From the IMG/VR virus record IMGVR_UViG_3300028908_000007, positions 1-64,000 of that record: a DNA stretch of 64,000 bases. One strand, 5' to 3'. Made by a program: the position numbers and the translations under genes. This document shows positions 26,456-36,222 of the stretch, piece after piece (positions within the stretch are counted from its first letter, which is position 1; every line of letters starts with the position of its first letter). The DNA is from a virus. The notes below the pieces were generated by a model. The model was not told the origin of the DNA. It did no database searches and was given only the letters and a program-made list of their open reading frames with translations.

Positions 26456-26481
26456 GTTCAATAATCTCCAGGAGAAACAAC

Positions 26482-29400
26482 ATGACTGAATCAGTCGAAA
26501 CAATTCAACTTGTAGAACCTATTCCTTATTGGAATAGGCAATCTTTGCGTCTCTCGAAGTATGAGGCGAGTGAAGCCGCGAGAGCGGCGATTATTACAGA
26601 GAATACTACACTTGAAGAAATAAAAGAGCTTTCCGATAAGATACGAGAGACATATTATAATATAGAGCTTTATCCCTATCAAGATGAAAAACTAAACTAT
26701 CGTGAAGATGGTTCTCTGGATCTGGAAAATCCGACTATTACAGTGGATGATGTTCTAAAAACAACTGTTCCTAAGGAAGGCGTTGATCCTGATTATATAT
26801 ACGTAGCTCTATATAATACCGAGAAGAAAACAATCTGGCTTATGACTCTAGAAGAGTTTTTACGTGTTTCTGGAGAAGCGCCAGAAGTCATAAAGAAAGC
26901 AGTAGAAGTATCAGATGTGGAAGATATCACAAAACAACTTCTTAATAGCATTGGTCTTAAATATGACCGTAGTACATATGAAGGATATGTAGAAAATTAT
27001 GTAGAAGGTGAAACAAATTTCATGTCAAATGGTGTGGAGGTCTTGCGAGAGCTCAAGAAGGAAATGAAAAAGGCTCAGAGCCCTGAGAAGGATTCTACCG
27101 AACTGCTTTCGGATGAGGACTCCACAAAAGAAGACTTTGATATTGTTCCCATAGAATACATATCCAGTGTAGGTGTTGTAGAGTATAAAGACTATGTAGA
27201 AGGTGTAGAGCATTATAATTTTATTACACAAGTCATTAGACGATTCGAGTATGAGTTCGAAGCTAAAGAAGGTGAGAATAATATATACACACTTCCGGAG
27301 CCTTGGTGTGGGACGGATGTTTTATATTATCGTAACAATGATGAAAGGGATTTTATCGATAATAAACTTCAAAGTAAACCAAAATACGGATATGGTTTAA
27401 AACATACTGCAAATTTCAAAGCAAAGATAGCTACAATCTACGACCAAGAGTACAGAAGAAAGAAATATGACGAATATGTAGAATCTGGACGTGGTATTGA
27501 TGATACAGACATTGCTACTGTTATTGAAGTCGACGAAGATGATATTATCTCTAGTAGCGATATTTATCAAGAGAAGAACTTTGGTACCGCAGAGTTTGTA
27601 AAGCTCAATACGACAGAAGGATATGAAATCATCCTTTACTTGGATGAATTCCAAGAACTCCTGAACACTACACTTGTATTAATGCCTAGCGGTTTTTCAG
27701 AAGAAGAGTATCTGTCATTTCTGGCAGAGCAGATCAACATCTCTGTAATTGAAGGTCGTTTGGCAGTTGTATACTATACTGGTGTAGATAAGGAACTCCT
27801 TATCGAAGTGCTGGATGGAATGGAAGTATATTACAATAAGTATCCTATCGATGATACGAAGAAGCGTTTGAGAGTTCTTAGCTCGAACCACATTCCGTAT
27901 GCGGTTGCGCATGTAGACGCTCTTTATACAGAAACACCAAAGGTAACTTGTAAAGATTTCATCAAGAACGGTTATCGTTGGGTAAAAGTCATTACAAAAG
28001 ACAATAATTCTTTATTATTGAATATTACAGAATTGAATAGCATCGAGAATAATGAATATTTACAGAAGCTTTTACAGCGTGATGAAATCGATTACGAGAC
28101 TGCTAGAAGAATAGAAAAACGTATTATGTATAATTTCGAACCTATCCGTGGAAGAATTCCCATGGAGATCAAGGAAGAGATGGTTATCGAACCAAAAGAA
28201 CCAGAACCTTCTGTAATGAAAAAACCGGTATTGGAAGTAACAAGACCAGAAATTCCAATTACAGAAGAAACGGAGTATAACGAAGATGATATCGATATTA
28301 CGGTTACCAGCACACTGAACGATCCTATACCAGAACCAAAGATTCAGCGACCTGACAGGAAACTGACGGTAGAGCTCATCTACGAGAATATGATCGAGAA
28401 TGTTCGCGATCAGTTAAAGCGTGGTGAGCCTGCGCCTGGTGCTGATAGAATCGTTCGGGATAGTATCGAACCGAATATCGTAATCCGTAATCTGGATGGA
28501 ACACTAACTACTGTCGATTATTGCGGCGATTATGAAACAGTTTATGTATTAGACTATAAAGGTATGGTACATAGACTGTCTGTAGAAGAAGCCATTCTTT
28601 GGTTTAATACAATTAAGATTATCAATAATAAGTACGAGTCTATTAAGGTAATACCCAGGAAGATCTATGAGATCGATCCAAAAGAAGTAGAGGATCTCAG
28701 GGAACTCAACTCCAGAATACATGTCGTAGATAGAGCGAAAGCAATGCTTCGCCAGTTCATTGATAGACAAATTAACCCAGCATTCAGAAACACTGAAGCA
28801 AATTTCGAAGCTGGGAAAGATATGTACAGGCCTACAGCGCCATATACCAATATCACTTCCTCTAATCTACATACCGATATGTACCAAGAATATGTTAGAA
28901 GTCAGGAAGCACAAGGTAATAATGTAAGGAACAAGAAGAACTTTTATGAGAAAATGGCAAGAGCAAAAGAGGAGGCAAGTAGAGAAGAACCCAAAACTCA
29001 GACTGAAGCACCAACAAACCAGCCAAGCAAGAGCTCTGTAAAGAAGAAGATCGATAATCTTCTTAGCAAAGTACCTGAGGAAATCCGAGACGTTATGTTG
29101 GAGATTGCTCAGAGAGCTGCTCAGAATAACGGTATTCTTCCGAAGAGCTCTAGACATGTTACAAGTTCGCCACACTGGCCAATTTGTAACACAATCATTC
29201 AACTTTTGATGGGAGAAAACGGAACAACACAAACACAACGTCCACAACAGCAATATACCCAACAACAACCTACACAACAATCCACACAACAACAGACATT
29301 TACTACCCAACAGAGACCGCAGTATACACAGCCTAATACTATGGCAAATCGTTTATATACTACACAACAGGGACATCCATCCACGCTTTATGGACAGACA

Positions 29401-29895
29401 CCTACACAACAGCCTATGATGCATACACAGCAACCACAGCAACAATATACCCAACAACAGTATCCACATCAACAATACCAACAACAACATCCCCAACAGC
29501 AGTATGGACACCAGCAATATCCACAGCAACAATACGGACATCCGGGGTACGTACAGCAACCGTATCAACCGCCAAGAGTACATAACGGTATGAGAGGTCA
29601 GCAAGTGCCACACCATCAGTACTACCAGCAACCTACTCAGCCGTACCATCAAACACAACAGCCTATGATGTATACACAGCAACCACAGCAACAATATACC
29701 CAACAACAGTATCCACATCAACAATACCAACAACAACATCCTCAAACACAACCTATGATGCATACACAGCAGACACAATATCAAGAACACTACCCGCATA
29801 CTGCATCGCAGATGCCACAAACACCGCAAGTCGCAGTACAAATGGTTCAGTCAGCTAGACCTGCGACGGGGTATAACGGCGGCCCTTTAGACTAA
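26482..29895 (+). CDS. Large protein with Gln/Pro/His-rich tail; possible -1 frameshift at its end
   Basis: 1137 residues from ATG 26482, preceded by GGAGAAACAAC; an in-frame ATG at 26434 lies in the leader hairpin and is rejected. Residues 1-860 are acidic and globular, with no domain I recognise. Residues about 840-900 are charged and Pro-rich. From about 915 to the end the chain is Gln/Tyr/Pro/His-rich (QQYTQQQYPHQQYQQQHPQ units). The last codons read GGC CCT TTA GAC TAA, containing the CCCTTTA slippery heptamer at 29883-29889; a -1 shift would add about 178 residues. Similar in style to the protein at 9313. Role unknown. Confidence 0.75.
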   Translation: MTESVETIQLVEPIPYWNRQSLRLSKYEASEAARAAIITENTTLEEIKELSDKIRETYYNIELYPYQDEKLNYREDGSLDLENPTITVDDVLKTTVPKEGVDPDYIYVALYNTEKKTIWLMTLEEFLRVSGEAPEVIKKAVEVSDVEDITKQLLNSIGLKYDRSTYEGYVENYVEGETNFMSNGVEVLRELKKEMKKAQSPEKDSTELLSDEDSTKEDFDIVPIEYISSVGVVEYKDYVEGVEHYNFITQVIRRFEYEFEAKEGENNIYTLPEPWCGTDVLYYRNNDERDFIDNKLQSKPKYGYGLKHTANFKAKIATIYDQEYRRKKYDEYVESGRGIDDTDIATVIEVDEDDIISSSDIYQEKNFGTAEFVKLNTTEGYEIILYLDEFQELLNTTLVLMPSGFSEEEYLSFLAEQINISVIEGRLAVVYYTGVDKELLIEVLDGMEVYYNKYPIDDTKKRLRVLSSNHIPYAVAHVDALYTETPKVTCKDFIKNGYRWVKVITKDNNSLLLNITELNSIENNEYLQKLLQRDEIDYETARRIEKRIMYNFEPIRGRIPMEIKEEMVIEPKEPEPSVMKKPVLEVTRPEIPITEETEYNEDDIDITVTSTLNDPIPEPKIQRPDRKLTVELIYENMIENVRDQLKRGEPAPGADRIVRDSIEPNIVIRNLDGTLTTVDYCGDYETVYVLDYKGMVHRLSVEEAILWFNTIKIINNKYESIKVIPRKIYEIDPKEVEDLRELNSRIHVVDRAKAMLRQFIDRQINPAFRNTEANFEAGKDMYRPTAPYTNITSSNLHTDMYQEYVRSQEAQGNNVRNKKNFYEKMARAKEEASREEPKTQTEAPTNQPSKSSVKKKIDNLLSKVPEEIRDVMLEIAQRAAQNNGILPKSSRHVTSSPHWPICNTIIQLLMGENGTTQTQRPQQQYTQQQPTQQSTQQQTFTTQQRPQYTQPNTMANRLYTTQQGHPSTLYGQTPTQQPMMHTQQPQQQYTQQQYPHQQYQQQHPQQQYGHQQYPQQQYGHPGYVQQPYQPPRVHNGMRGQQVPHHQYYQQPTQPYHQTQQPMMYTQQPQQQYTQQQYPHQQYQQQHPQTQPMMHTQQTQYQEHYPHTASQMPQTPQVAVQMVQSARPATGYNGGPLD
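29404..29496 (+). repeat. 93-bp coding direct repeat, copy 1
   Basis: A segment beginning ACACAACAGCCTATGATG recurs at 29653-29745 with only two or three differences. Both lie in the Gln-rich tail. The near-identity at the DNA level points to recent duplication within the gene. Confidence 0.8.
29653..29745 (+). repeat. 93-bp coding direct repeat, copy 2
   Basis: The copy lies 249 bases downstream of copy 1, in the same reading frame, with single-base changes (for example GCATAC to TATAC and CCCC to CTC). Confidence 0.8.
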
Positions 29896-29912
29896 TCGGG
29901 GAGTTATACCCC
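29883..29912 (+). promoter_or_regulatory. Candidate programmed -1 frameshift signal
   Basis: C CCT TTA (29883-29889) is in the exact phase for simultaneous P/A-site slippage. Eight bases downstream, GGGG at 29898-29901 pairs with CCCC at 29909-29912 around a 7-base loop. The -1 frame stays open from here to 30425. The stem is short, so efficiency may be low. Confidence 0.5.
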
Positions 29913-29963
29913 AATCTCCTGGAGAGTGCACAGACCTATCTGGAGTCTAAAGCAAACGGATAT

Positions 29964-30425
29964 GTGAATCCTTACTTTGTTAGGGATGTCGTCAAGGAAG
30001 ACGTTATTCACTCCGGAGAGAAGGTTACGTGGCTTGGTGTTGACATTACACCACACGATTACCATCCAGATTATTCAGCACCTGGTATGGTATTGCCTCC
30101 TCCATCAGATCAAAATACGAGATACGATTTATTTACAGAGATGGAAACTACCGCGAAGACATATCTAATACTGGATAAACTTAATAGTAATCGAATTGAA
30201 AGATTGTTACATCAACGACCGAGGCTTATAAAGGTATTGCCACATGGGTCTGGTGAGACAGATTATTACATTCTGACATTACCAGAGTTCCTGTGGTTAC
30301 TGTATAACTATTTCATGGACATGCATCGACATAAAGTATTAAGTTACGATATGATACTGCGTCTCCTTGAATATGGTTTTTATAAGCTCCCCCATTCACC
30401 AGAACATATAGGTTTCTTCTTATGA
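29964..30425 (+). CDS. Hypothetical protein, perhaps expressed as a -1 frameshift extension
   Basis: If started at GTG 29964 it has 153 residues, but that codon has only a poor ribosome site. The frame is open further upstream without any ATG/GTG/TTG start, back through the stop region of the preceding gene, and reads like real protein (YPNLLESAQTYLESKANGY). This supports translation as an extension of the 1137-residue protein by -1 frameshifting at 29883-29889, or initiation from a non-standard codon. Soluble, with a hydrophobic aromatic segment LPEFLWLLYNYFMDMH. No domain recognised. It overlaps the next ATG by 4 bases. Confidence 0.6.
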   Translation: MNPYFVRDVVKEDVIHSGEKVTWLGVDITPHDYHPDYSAPGMVLPPPSDQNTRYDLFTEMETTAKTYLILDKLNSNRIERLLHQRPRLIKVLPHGSGETDYYILTLPEFLWLLYNYFMDMHRHKVLSYDMILRLLEYGFYKLPHSPEHIGFFL

Positions 30426-31606
30426 GCGATATCAAAATAGTCGATATACAATACCATTCCATACATCCATGCTACAAGAAAGCAGATAACATCTTAGATA
30501 AATCCATGAATCTTCTCTTGAGTCAGATGGCTTACTTCTATCTGACTCTTGAGTATCATGGAGTAGTAAAACAGATCGATATGTCGGATCCTGTAATTAC
30601 TACATCATACGCCATGTGGAATATGTCTCTTCGTGAGTGGATTAACCAACATGGTCCTTATTTTAAGATCTATCGTTCACCATCTGTCGTTGCGAAGGAG
30701 GTAATATCGTCAACCTACACACTGGTTAAGTTTGTTGGAATGCCGTATTTACAAGAAGTATATTCCAAGGATATATTTGGCAGGGATAGACAGTTCCACA
30801 TACACGATTATACAAAGTCCGATTATCAGGAATACTACGATACCCACTTATTCTTTGTAAATGGATACTACCACAAGGCAAGCACAAACCCAGATGGAAA
30901 GGGTATAACAATTCATGACGCAACAAGCACTGCTTCTCATTCAAAAGTAAAGGAGGTGGTCCATCTAAATTGTAAGAAACCAGTCAAACGGCTTCCTATT
31001 GAAGCCTCACATATTGTCCAAACAAACCCAAACATGCTGAATGGTTTTACCATCCAGATTCCAACAACTGAGGAGGTGCAAAACCCAATAGTATTTATCT
31101 GTGGTATGCTGCTTGATAATGAATTTTATCAGGTGGTTTCAAAAAGCCCATCGCTTCTTACTTTGGAAATAAATCCATTTGTATTGGATTTCAAGAAGTT
31201 CTTTTATCACGCTAGCAGATTTCTCGATCTGAAGGAGGTGTTTCAATACCGTATCCCAGCCACTTACTTTGAGACTCTCAATTTTTGGGAGGATTTGTTA
31301 ACATCTAACTATTCGGAGGTAATTGATATCGGAGAAAACTCAGAACTTGTACATACTCCCATAGAGCATATACTTTGCGATCTTAAAGATTCGTTAATCA
31401 AAACCGAATACTACCAGATAGTTCCGGTAGAGAACTTTCATAAAACAATGTACGGGATAACAGATGCTGTAGATTTCGATTTTCAAGATCCTACAAAGAC
31501 ATACCGTTTTAATCCAATACAAATAATGGTCGGAAGTGATTACATTCGCTACGACTACAACGCAAAACCAAAATTCATTTTTCAAGTCGCTCACACCGTT
31601 TACTAG
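30422..31606 (+). CDS. Hypothetical virion-block protein, 394 residues
   Basis: ATG 30422 overlaps the previous stop (ATGA), the classic coupled arrangement. The protein is Tyr/His/Phe-rich and soluble, with no signal peptide, membrane span or recognised enzymatic motif. A central His-containing region (FHIHDYTKSDY) is notable but not diagnostic. It ends before a strong terminator, closing the unit that begins at 26482. Confidence 0.65.
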   Translation: MSDIKIVDIQYHSIHPCYKKADNILDKSMNLLLSQMAYFYLTLEYHGVVKQIDMSDPVITTSYAMWNMSLREWINQHGPYFKIYRSPSVVAKEVISSTYTLVKFVGMPYLQEVYSKDIFGRDRQFHIHDYTKSDYQEYYDTHLFFVNGYYHKASTNPDGKGITIHDATSTASHSKVKEVVHLNCKKPVKRLPIEASHIVQTNPNMLNGFTIQIPTTEEVQNPIVFICGMLLDNEFYQVVSKSPSLLTLEINPFVLDFKKFFYHASRFLDLKEVFQYRIPATYFETLNFWEDLLTSNYSEVIDIGENSELVHTPIEHILCDLKDSLIKTEYYQIVPVENFHKTMYGITDAVDFDFQDPTKTYRFNPIQIMVGSDYIRYDYNAKPKFIFQVAHTVY

Positions 31607-31627
31607 CCACATATTACACATTCTTGT

Positions 31628-31658
31628 CCCGCCCTTCGGGGCGGGTGTGGCTTTTTTT
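31628..31658 (+). terminator. Rho-independent terminator
   Basis: CCCGCCC at 31628-31634 and GGGCGGG at 31639-31645 form a 7-bp all-GC stem closed by a TTCG tetraloop, followed by CTTTTTTTCTTTATTTA. Confidence 0.9.
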
Positions 31659-31702
31659 CTTTATTTAGCGTATTTTTACATCCAGATGCCTATCCAAATA
31701 TA

Positions 31703-31785
31703 CCTCTAGGAGGCTCTCAGATGCGTTCTAAGGCGTTTTTAGACATCTACCCATACCTACCTACAGGGTAGGGGTCTTTAACGTC
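31703..31785. repeat. Dispersed palindromic repeat, copy R2 (intergenic)
   Basis: Module A CTCTAGGAGGCTCTCAGATG and CGTTCTAAGG is followed by module B: CGTTTTTAGAC, an inner hairpin CCTACC / GGTAGG, then GTCTTTAACG. This copy lies between two terminators in a gap of 244 bases and is the only copy not in a gene. Similar to R1 and R3. Confidence 0.7.
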
Positions 31786-31808
31786 TTAAATGTCGTAGGG
31801 GAAAGACT

Positions 31809-31839
31809 ACCTCTGCGGACCAAAACGGCCCGCAGAGGT
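31809..31839 (-). terminator. Hairpin terminator of the portal gene
   Basis: ACCTCTGCGG at 31809-31818 pairs with CCGCAGAGGT at 31830-31839, with inner CC/GG pairs. It lies 12 bases beyond the portal stop on the minus strand. The T-run in that direction is short (GTCTTTCC). Confidence 0.65.
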
Positions 31840-31850
31840 AATAGGAGTAA

Positions 31851-34220
31851 TTAAAACTCAGGTTCTTCCTCAGCGCCGCCAGTATCACCACCAGCAGCAG
31901 GTTCTTCCTCACCTTCTTCGCCTTCTTCTAAGCGATCCAGCTTTTTCTCCAGCTTCTTTTTGACCGGATTGATATTCTTAAGGTAATCGTATATTGAATT
32001 CATCAACTTAGTACTGTGCTCAGAAGTAATTTCTGACAGAGGTATCACCGGCTTGCCTTCTCCGTCTGTATTGATAATATCGAATAGCTCTGGCAAGTAG
32101 TTGTTGTCTGCCATCCATTTCCTTAAGAAGTACGCCTTATACACTTCTATAATGACAGGTAGCTTATCTCCAATATCTCCAACAACTTGTGAATCCAACA
32201 GCTCTTCTTTCAGTAGAGCTTCCACAGCTTCATCAAGAGCGCTCTTATATTCATTATACTGTTCTGTAAGGTTTTGCAGAGTCGTAGTTTCTGGACTTGG
32301 TAATTTTATAATAATATTGTCTATAAATGCCTCAGTGATTGTATTTATTGCAACAGGATTATCCAGATTTTTCCTATGTTCTGGTGGTAATTGTTTTTTG
32401 ATAGAAGGGAGGTTATCCTTTACAATTTCCCGTAAGTTGTCTTTGATAATTTCGTCATAGCGTACCAACTTTCTAACATGGTCTGTAATGAATCGATTAA
32501 ATACCTTCTGATACATACTGATTCGTTTACTGAGCAAGATATTGTTTGCTACTACAGTGGTGGCGAAGTCTCCAGAGAATCCATTGTCTACTACTTCAGC
32601 AGGAAGACCCAATGCCATAAAGGATCTTTTCCTTAGATTCTCATCGAGTTCATCATCTGGTAGTTCGTGATTTATTTTAGTACTTTCATAATTTATGTTC
32701 GTAGTAGGAATACGAGGATGTCCACTAAATTCGAACTCATATCCTAATTGACTTGCCCAGTTGGCTAGGTCTGAAATATTAGTAGAACCAACAGGCAGAT
32801 AAGTCCTTTGTGATCCTAATATGTAGGATACGATAGTCTCTATTGTTTTATCTGGATCTGGATCTGTTTCATCCAACTCTACTTGTACTTTTGTAGTAGG
32901 TATAGTATTCTTTACCATTGCCATTAATTTAGCAAAAAGTGTCATTGCTCGTATAGACGAAATTACTAAAAGGTCATCCGTAAGACTTTTACCTACACCG
33001 TTTGGATAGTATTTGTATGCATAATACACCATAACTTCTTGTGGAATATACAATATTTTTGTTTTCATCTTAGACATATGTCTAAAGAGTAATAGTTTGT
33101 ATACTTCGTCCTTATTACTGATTTCTATTTCTTCTTTCTTATATACTCCATTCTTTAACTTTTCTACTAACTCTTTTTCCACCAAATCCTTGTAGAAGCT
33201 CAATACTTCTGGCATATTCTTGGTGCCTTTCTTATTTATATTTAATGCCTTCTTGGCTTTCTTTATGATTCGAGAGGTTTCTACTTCACCACCTAACTGT
33301 GTGTTGAAAACTTCTGAAAACTTCTTATCGCTAAACTCTTCTGTATGTTTTCTTGTAATTGGATTACCAGTATTATCCAGTAATACGAAGATGCCGAGTT
33401 TCTTATCTAATCGACCAGGAGATTGTACTGGAATAACAGCCTCTGATGGTAAGTTTAATACCATAGGACGCCCAATACTTTCTCGTTCTCCAGTAGTCGG
33501 CATAGTTATCATTGTCTTGTCTTTGTTTGCAATATCTGCATTATAGAGCCAAGACATTCCAGCCCTTCTCGTTCTTGTACCAGTAATAATAGATTCTACC
33601 GTTACTTCTCTTTCTATTTCGTAGAACTTCGGTAACTTTAATTGGTCGAGATTATCCGATATTTCCAAATACTCGTCTACAGTTTCAGTGTTAGACAATA
33701 TGCCTTTATTGGAGCTAATATGATATTTTCGTTCCAATACACTTTCTGTAGTAACTTCCTTATTGGCTAGTAAACGATCTAGGACGTTTTCTGGAATAAT
33801 ACATACGACATGACTTCCCTTTTCAAATAAGACATTTCTGATGATCTCTGGTAGTTGACTTCCAATATCATAAATTGTGTTTATATTCTCTTTAACATGA
33901 CTTAAAAGCTTATTTACCAAGTCATATGGTAGGTTAATTTTATCAACTGAGTATTGGAGTTCCTCAGACATCATGTCCTTAGGAGACATGATGGAAGATA
34001 CTAATATCTGTATTGCCAGCTCCATATCTGGGAACAGACTGGTAATATCTTCCAGGACTTCCTGCCGTTTTATAGTTCCTTTAGAGATATTGCTTAACGC
34101 GTCTAACGGTGGCGTTGTAATCTTTTTATTTTTTTCCTTTACACCTTTTGCTAGTAATGAGCCAAGATATGGTGTTTTGCTGGCAGTATCTTCTATCTGA
34201 ATGTTAGTGGTTTTTGTCAT
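31851..34220 (-). CDS. Portal protein (head-tail connector)
   Basis: 789 residues from the ATG complementing 34218-34220; an earlier in-frame start (34271) would run into the divergent gene. The core has the portal signature order of large myoviruses: ILYIPQEVMVYYAYKYY followed by GKSLTDDLLVISSIRAMTLF and AKLMAMVKN, resembling the helix-rich stem region of T4 gp20-type portals. The C-terminus is a Glu-rich acidic tail (EEGEEGEEEPAAGG). It would form the dodecameric ring through which DNA enters and leaves the head. Encoded divergently from the next virion gene. Confidence 0.65.
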   Translation of the reverse strand: MTKTTNIQIEDTASKTPYLGSLLAKGVKEKNKKITTPPLDALSNISKGTIKRQEVLEDITSLFPDMELAIQILVSSIMSPKDMMSEELQYSVDKINLPYDLVNKLLSHVKENINTIYDIGSQLPEIIRNVLFEKGSHVVCIIPENVLDRLLANKEVTTESVLERKYHISSNKGILSNTETVDEYLEISDNLDQLKLPKFYEIEREVTVESIITGTRTRRAGMSWLYNADIANKDKTMITMPTTGERESIGRPMVLNLPSEAVIPVQSPGRLDKKLGIFVLLDNTGNPITRKHTEEFSDKKFSEVFNTQLGGEVETSRIIKKAKKALNINKKGTKNMPEVLSFYKDLVEKELVEKLKNGVYKKEEIEISNKDEVYKLLLFRHMSKMKTKILYIPQEVMVYYAYKYYPNGVGKSLTDDLLVISSIRAMTLFAKLMAMVKNTIPTTKVQVELDETDPDPDKTIETIVSYILGSQRTYLPVGSTNISDLANWASQLGYEFEFSGHPRIPTTNINYESTKINHELPDDELDENLRKRSFMALGLPAEVVDNGFSGDFATTVVANNILLSKRISMYQKVFNRFITDHVRKLVRYDEIIKDNLREIVKDNLPSIKKQLPPEHRKNLDNPVAINTITEAFIDNIIIKLPSPETTTLQNLTEQYNEYKSALDEAVEALLKEELLDSQVVGDIGDKLPVIIEVYKAYFLRKWMADNNYLPELFDIINTDGEGKPVIPLSEITSEHSTKLMNSIYDYLKNINPVKKKLEKKLDRLEEGEEGEEEPAAGGDTGGAEEEPEF

Positions 34221-34226
34221 ATAAAA

Positions 34227-36221
34227 ATGGGGCGGTTGTTGATCGTGAAAAAACTCGAATTGATTCTGCAAGATTACATACTATCTACCTTTAAATTGGC
34301 AGGAAGTATGCAGATAAAAAATATAGATGCTGTAGAGAGCATCAATGACTTTTTACGCATCACACACGGTGATAGTAGTGTCGGCAGTGACCCGCTTACA
34401 TGGAAATACTATTTAAATGTTTCCGGGGAATACCACAGCACAGATAAACCAATGTCTGTAAATTCTGTGGAATTACAAGGATTGGTCATTCCATTTACTA
34501 AAGCTTCTTTAGATACCTATAAATTAACGAAAGATGTATACTCTTATGGAACCGATAAGTATTATCAGTTGGTAGAAAAATATCCAGAACAAGAACTATT
34601 AATAAAAGGAATTCTATACCCAACAGATATCAATAGAGCCATTTCTGCTCAAGATGGTGAAATACTCGCCTATGATGAGCGATATGTGCAGAGTAATGAA
34701 TGGGGTCTTATTGAGGAAATAAACCAGTGGATTTATAACTGGCTGAGTCGTTGGAATGAGCGAGGATTCACTTTAACAGACGAGCTTTATTCTGCGGCCA
34801 GACATGGTATTATGTCGATGTATCTTCCCCTGAAAATAATGGATATACGTCAAAGAAAAATAGGGACGATACATGCTCATGATTTTCATAAGAAGTTATA
34901 TATCAGTAGCAGGATGTCTGAGGATATTGTAACTTCTGTACTGAACGAATATAGCATACAATGGATCTATAGAAATCTTCGATATATCAATGCTCAAAGA
35001 GGGAAGGCTTTGACTAGCGATATCATAATAGATAATTTATTGGAACTGAACAAGATACCAATCTCATGGACTACCAGGACACAGGTAAAACAACCGTATC
35101 CTAGTCTTCTTCCAGATATACTTTATAAAGATAAAGCATTGACGACTCGTTGGAATACAGCAAAAGAGCTATACAGGACAGAAGCAGAAGTTATCGATTT
35201 AGAAAAAGACGAAGCATACTATAATGCAAGCTACCTGGATTATCATACGAAATCTTTATCGAAATATACGAGATTTTCCTCTATGCCTACTAAGGTTCTG
35301 TTATCATACATAATAGATAAAGGAGACTATGTATCACATACCTATAAACATATCTTAATAGAGCATTGGGGATATATGGTAGCTTCCAATGATTATAAAG
35401 GCAATGTGGTATGGAAGAATACCTACAATGATTTAGAACACACTCTTACTATGTCAGAAGCTTTTGCTCTATACATGTATTTCACTTTGAAGAAACTCAA
35501 TAGTTCTTTGGAGCCTGTCGGGTTCCCGAGATGGTACTACACCCATATAGCCAATAATACAGATACTGCTACAGTATTAACCAACATGCCAAAGGATGTA
35601 AAGGTAGACACAGATATACAAGACTATGGCGACCAACACACTGTAATTGATACAGTAATTGGTGGTGAATTGTTTAAGACACAGATAAAAAAGATATATG
35701 AATCAAATATCTATGGTTGGAAAAAGGTATTATCAAAAGGAAATCTATATTCAAATGGCATTATGCGTAACATGTGGTTCAAGTACTATAAGTATGGAAG
35801 CATACCTTTAACAGATTATCCGGATTACAACACAATGTTCACAGCACTAAACATTACAATGCCTGATAACATGTCCATGAGTTATATAGATACATCGTTA
35901 AACGAGTTACAAAAGTTATGTATTGGAGACGTAGATGAAGACACTTTGAGGATATTGCAAGAATCTGTATTAAGGATATTTGATCTGTCTACTTCCTATA
36001 GGACACAAACAATAAGTAAGATAACCAATACGTTCTCATATTACGGAAGACATTGTGGTGTGAAATACACACCAGGAAAGATTAGCCAGTACTATTCTAA
36101 GGTTCATCCAGTGATAAGTGAACCACCACATGAAGACATCCACGTAACAGGAGATTGGTTTCTAGTGTCTTTTGATCAATTAACACCAGCCCAACAAGCA
36201 CAAATCGGAGATATTTACTAG
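34227..36221 (+). CDS. Virion structural protein, 664 residues or slightly shorter
   Basis: Three possible starts: ATG 34227, GTG 34245, or an ATG near 34306 with AGGA just upstream (MQIKNIDAVESIND). The protein is Tyr- and Trp-rich, mixed alpha/beta, soluble, with no enzyme motif. It begins 7 bases from the divergent portal start and is followed 2 bases later by another virion-type gene, so a tail or baseplate component is likely from position. No family recognised by name. Confidence 0.6.
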   Translation: MGRLLIVKKLELILQDYILSTFKLAGSMQIKNIDAVESINDFLRITHGDSSVGSDPLTWKYYLNVSGEYHSTDKPMSVNSVELQGLVIPFTKASLDTYKLTKDVYSYGTDKYYQLVEKYPEQELLIKGILYPTDINRAISAQDGEILAYDERYVQSNEWGLIEEINQWIYNWLSRWNERGFTLTDELYSAARHGIMSMYLPLKIMDIRQRKIGTIHAHDFHKKLYISSRMSEDIVTSVLNEYSIQWIYRNLRYINAQRGKALTSDIIIDNLLELNKIPISWTTRTQVKQPYPSLLPDILYKDKALTTRWNTAKELYRTEAEVIDLEKDEAYYNASYLDYHTKSLSKYTRFSSMPTKVLLSYIIDKGDYVSHTYKHILIEHWGYMVASNDYKGNVVWKNTYNDLEHTLTMSEAFALYMYFTLKKLNSSLEPVGFPRWYYTHIANNTDTATVLTNMPKDVKVDTDIQDYGDQHTVIDTVIGGELFKTQIKKIYESNIYGWKKVLSKGNLYSNGIMRNMWFKYYKYGSIPLTDYPDYNTMFTALNITMPDNMSMSYIDTSLNELQKLCIGDVDEDTLRILQESVLRIFDLSTSYRTQTISKITNTFSYYGRHCGVKYTPGKISQYYSKVHPVISEPPHEDIHVTGDWFLVSFDQLTPAQQAQIGDIY

Positions 36222-36222
36222 G

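Noticed and set aside
28867-29310. Minus-strand frames inside the Q-rich protein gene
   Set aside because: Shadows of a strongly coding plus-strand frame with no initiation signals.
29353-29841. Minus-strand open frame, Leu/Trp-rich, looking like a membrane protein
   Set aside because: It is the complement of CAA/CAG repeats in the Q-rich tail; the hydrophobic composition is an artefact.
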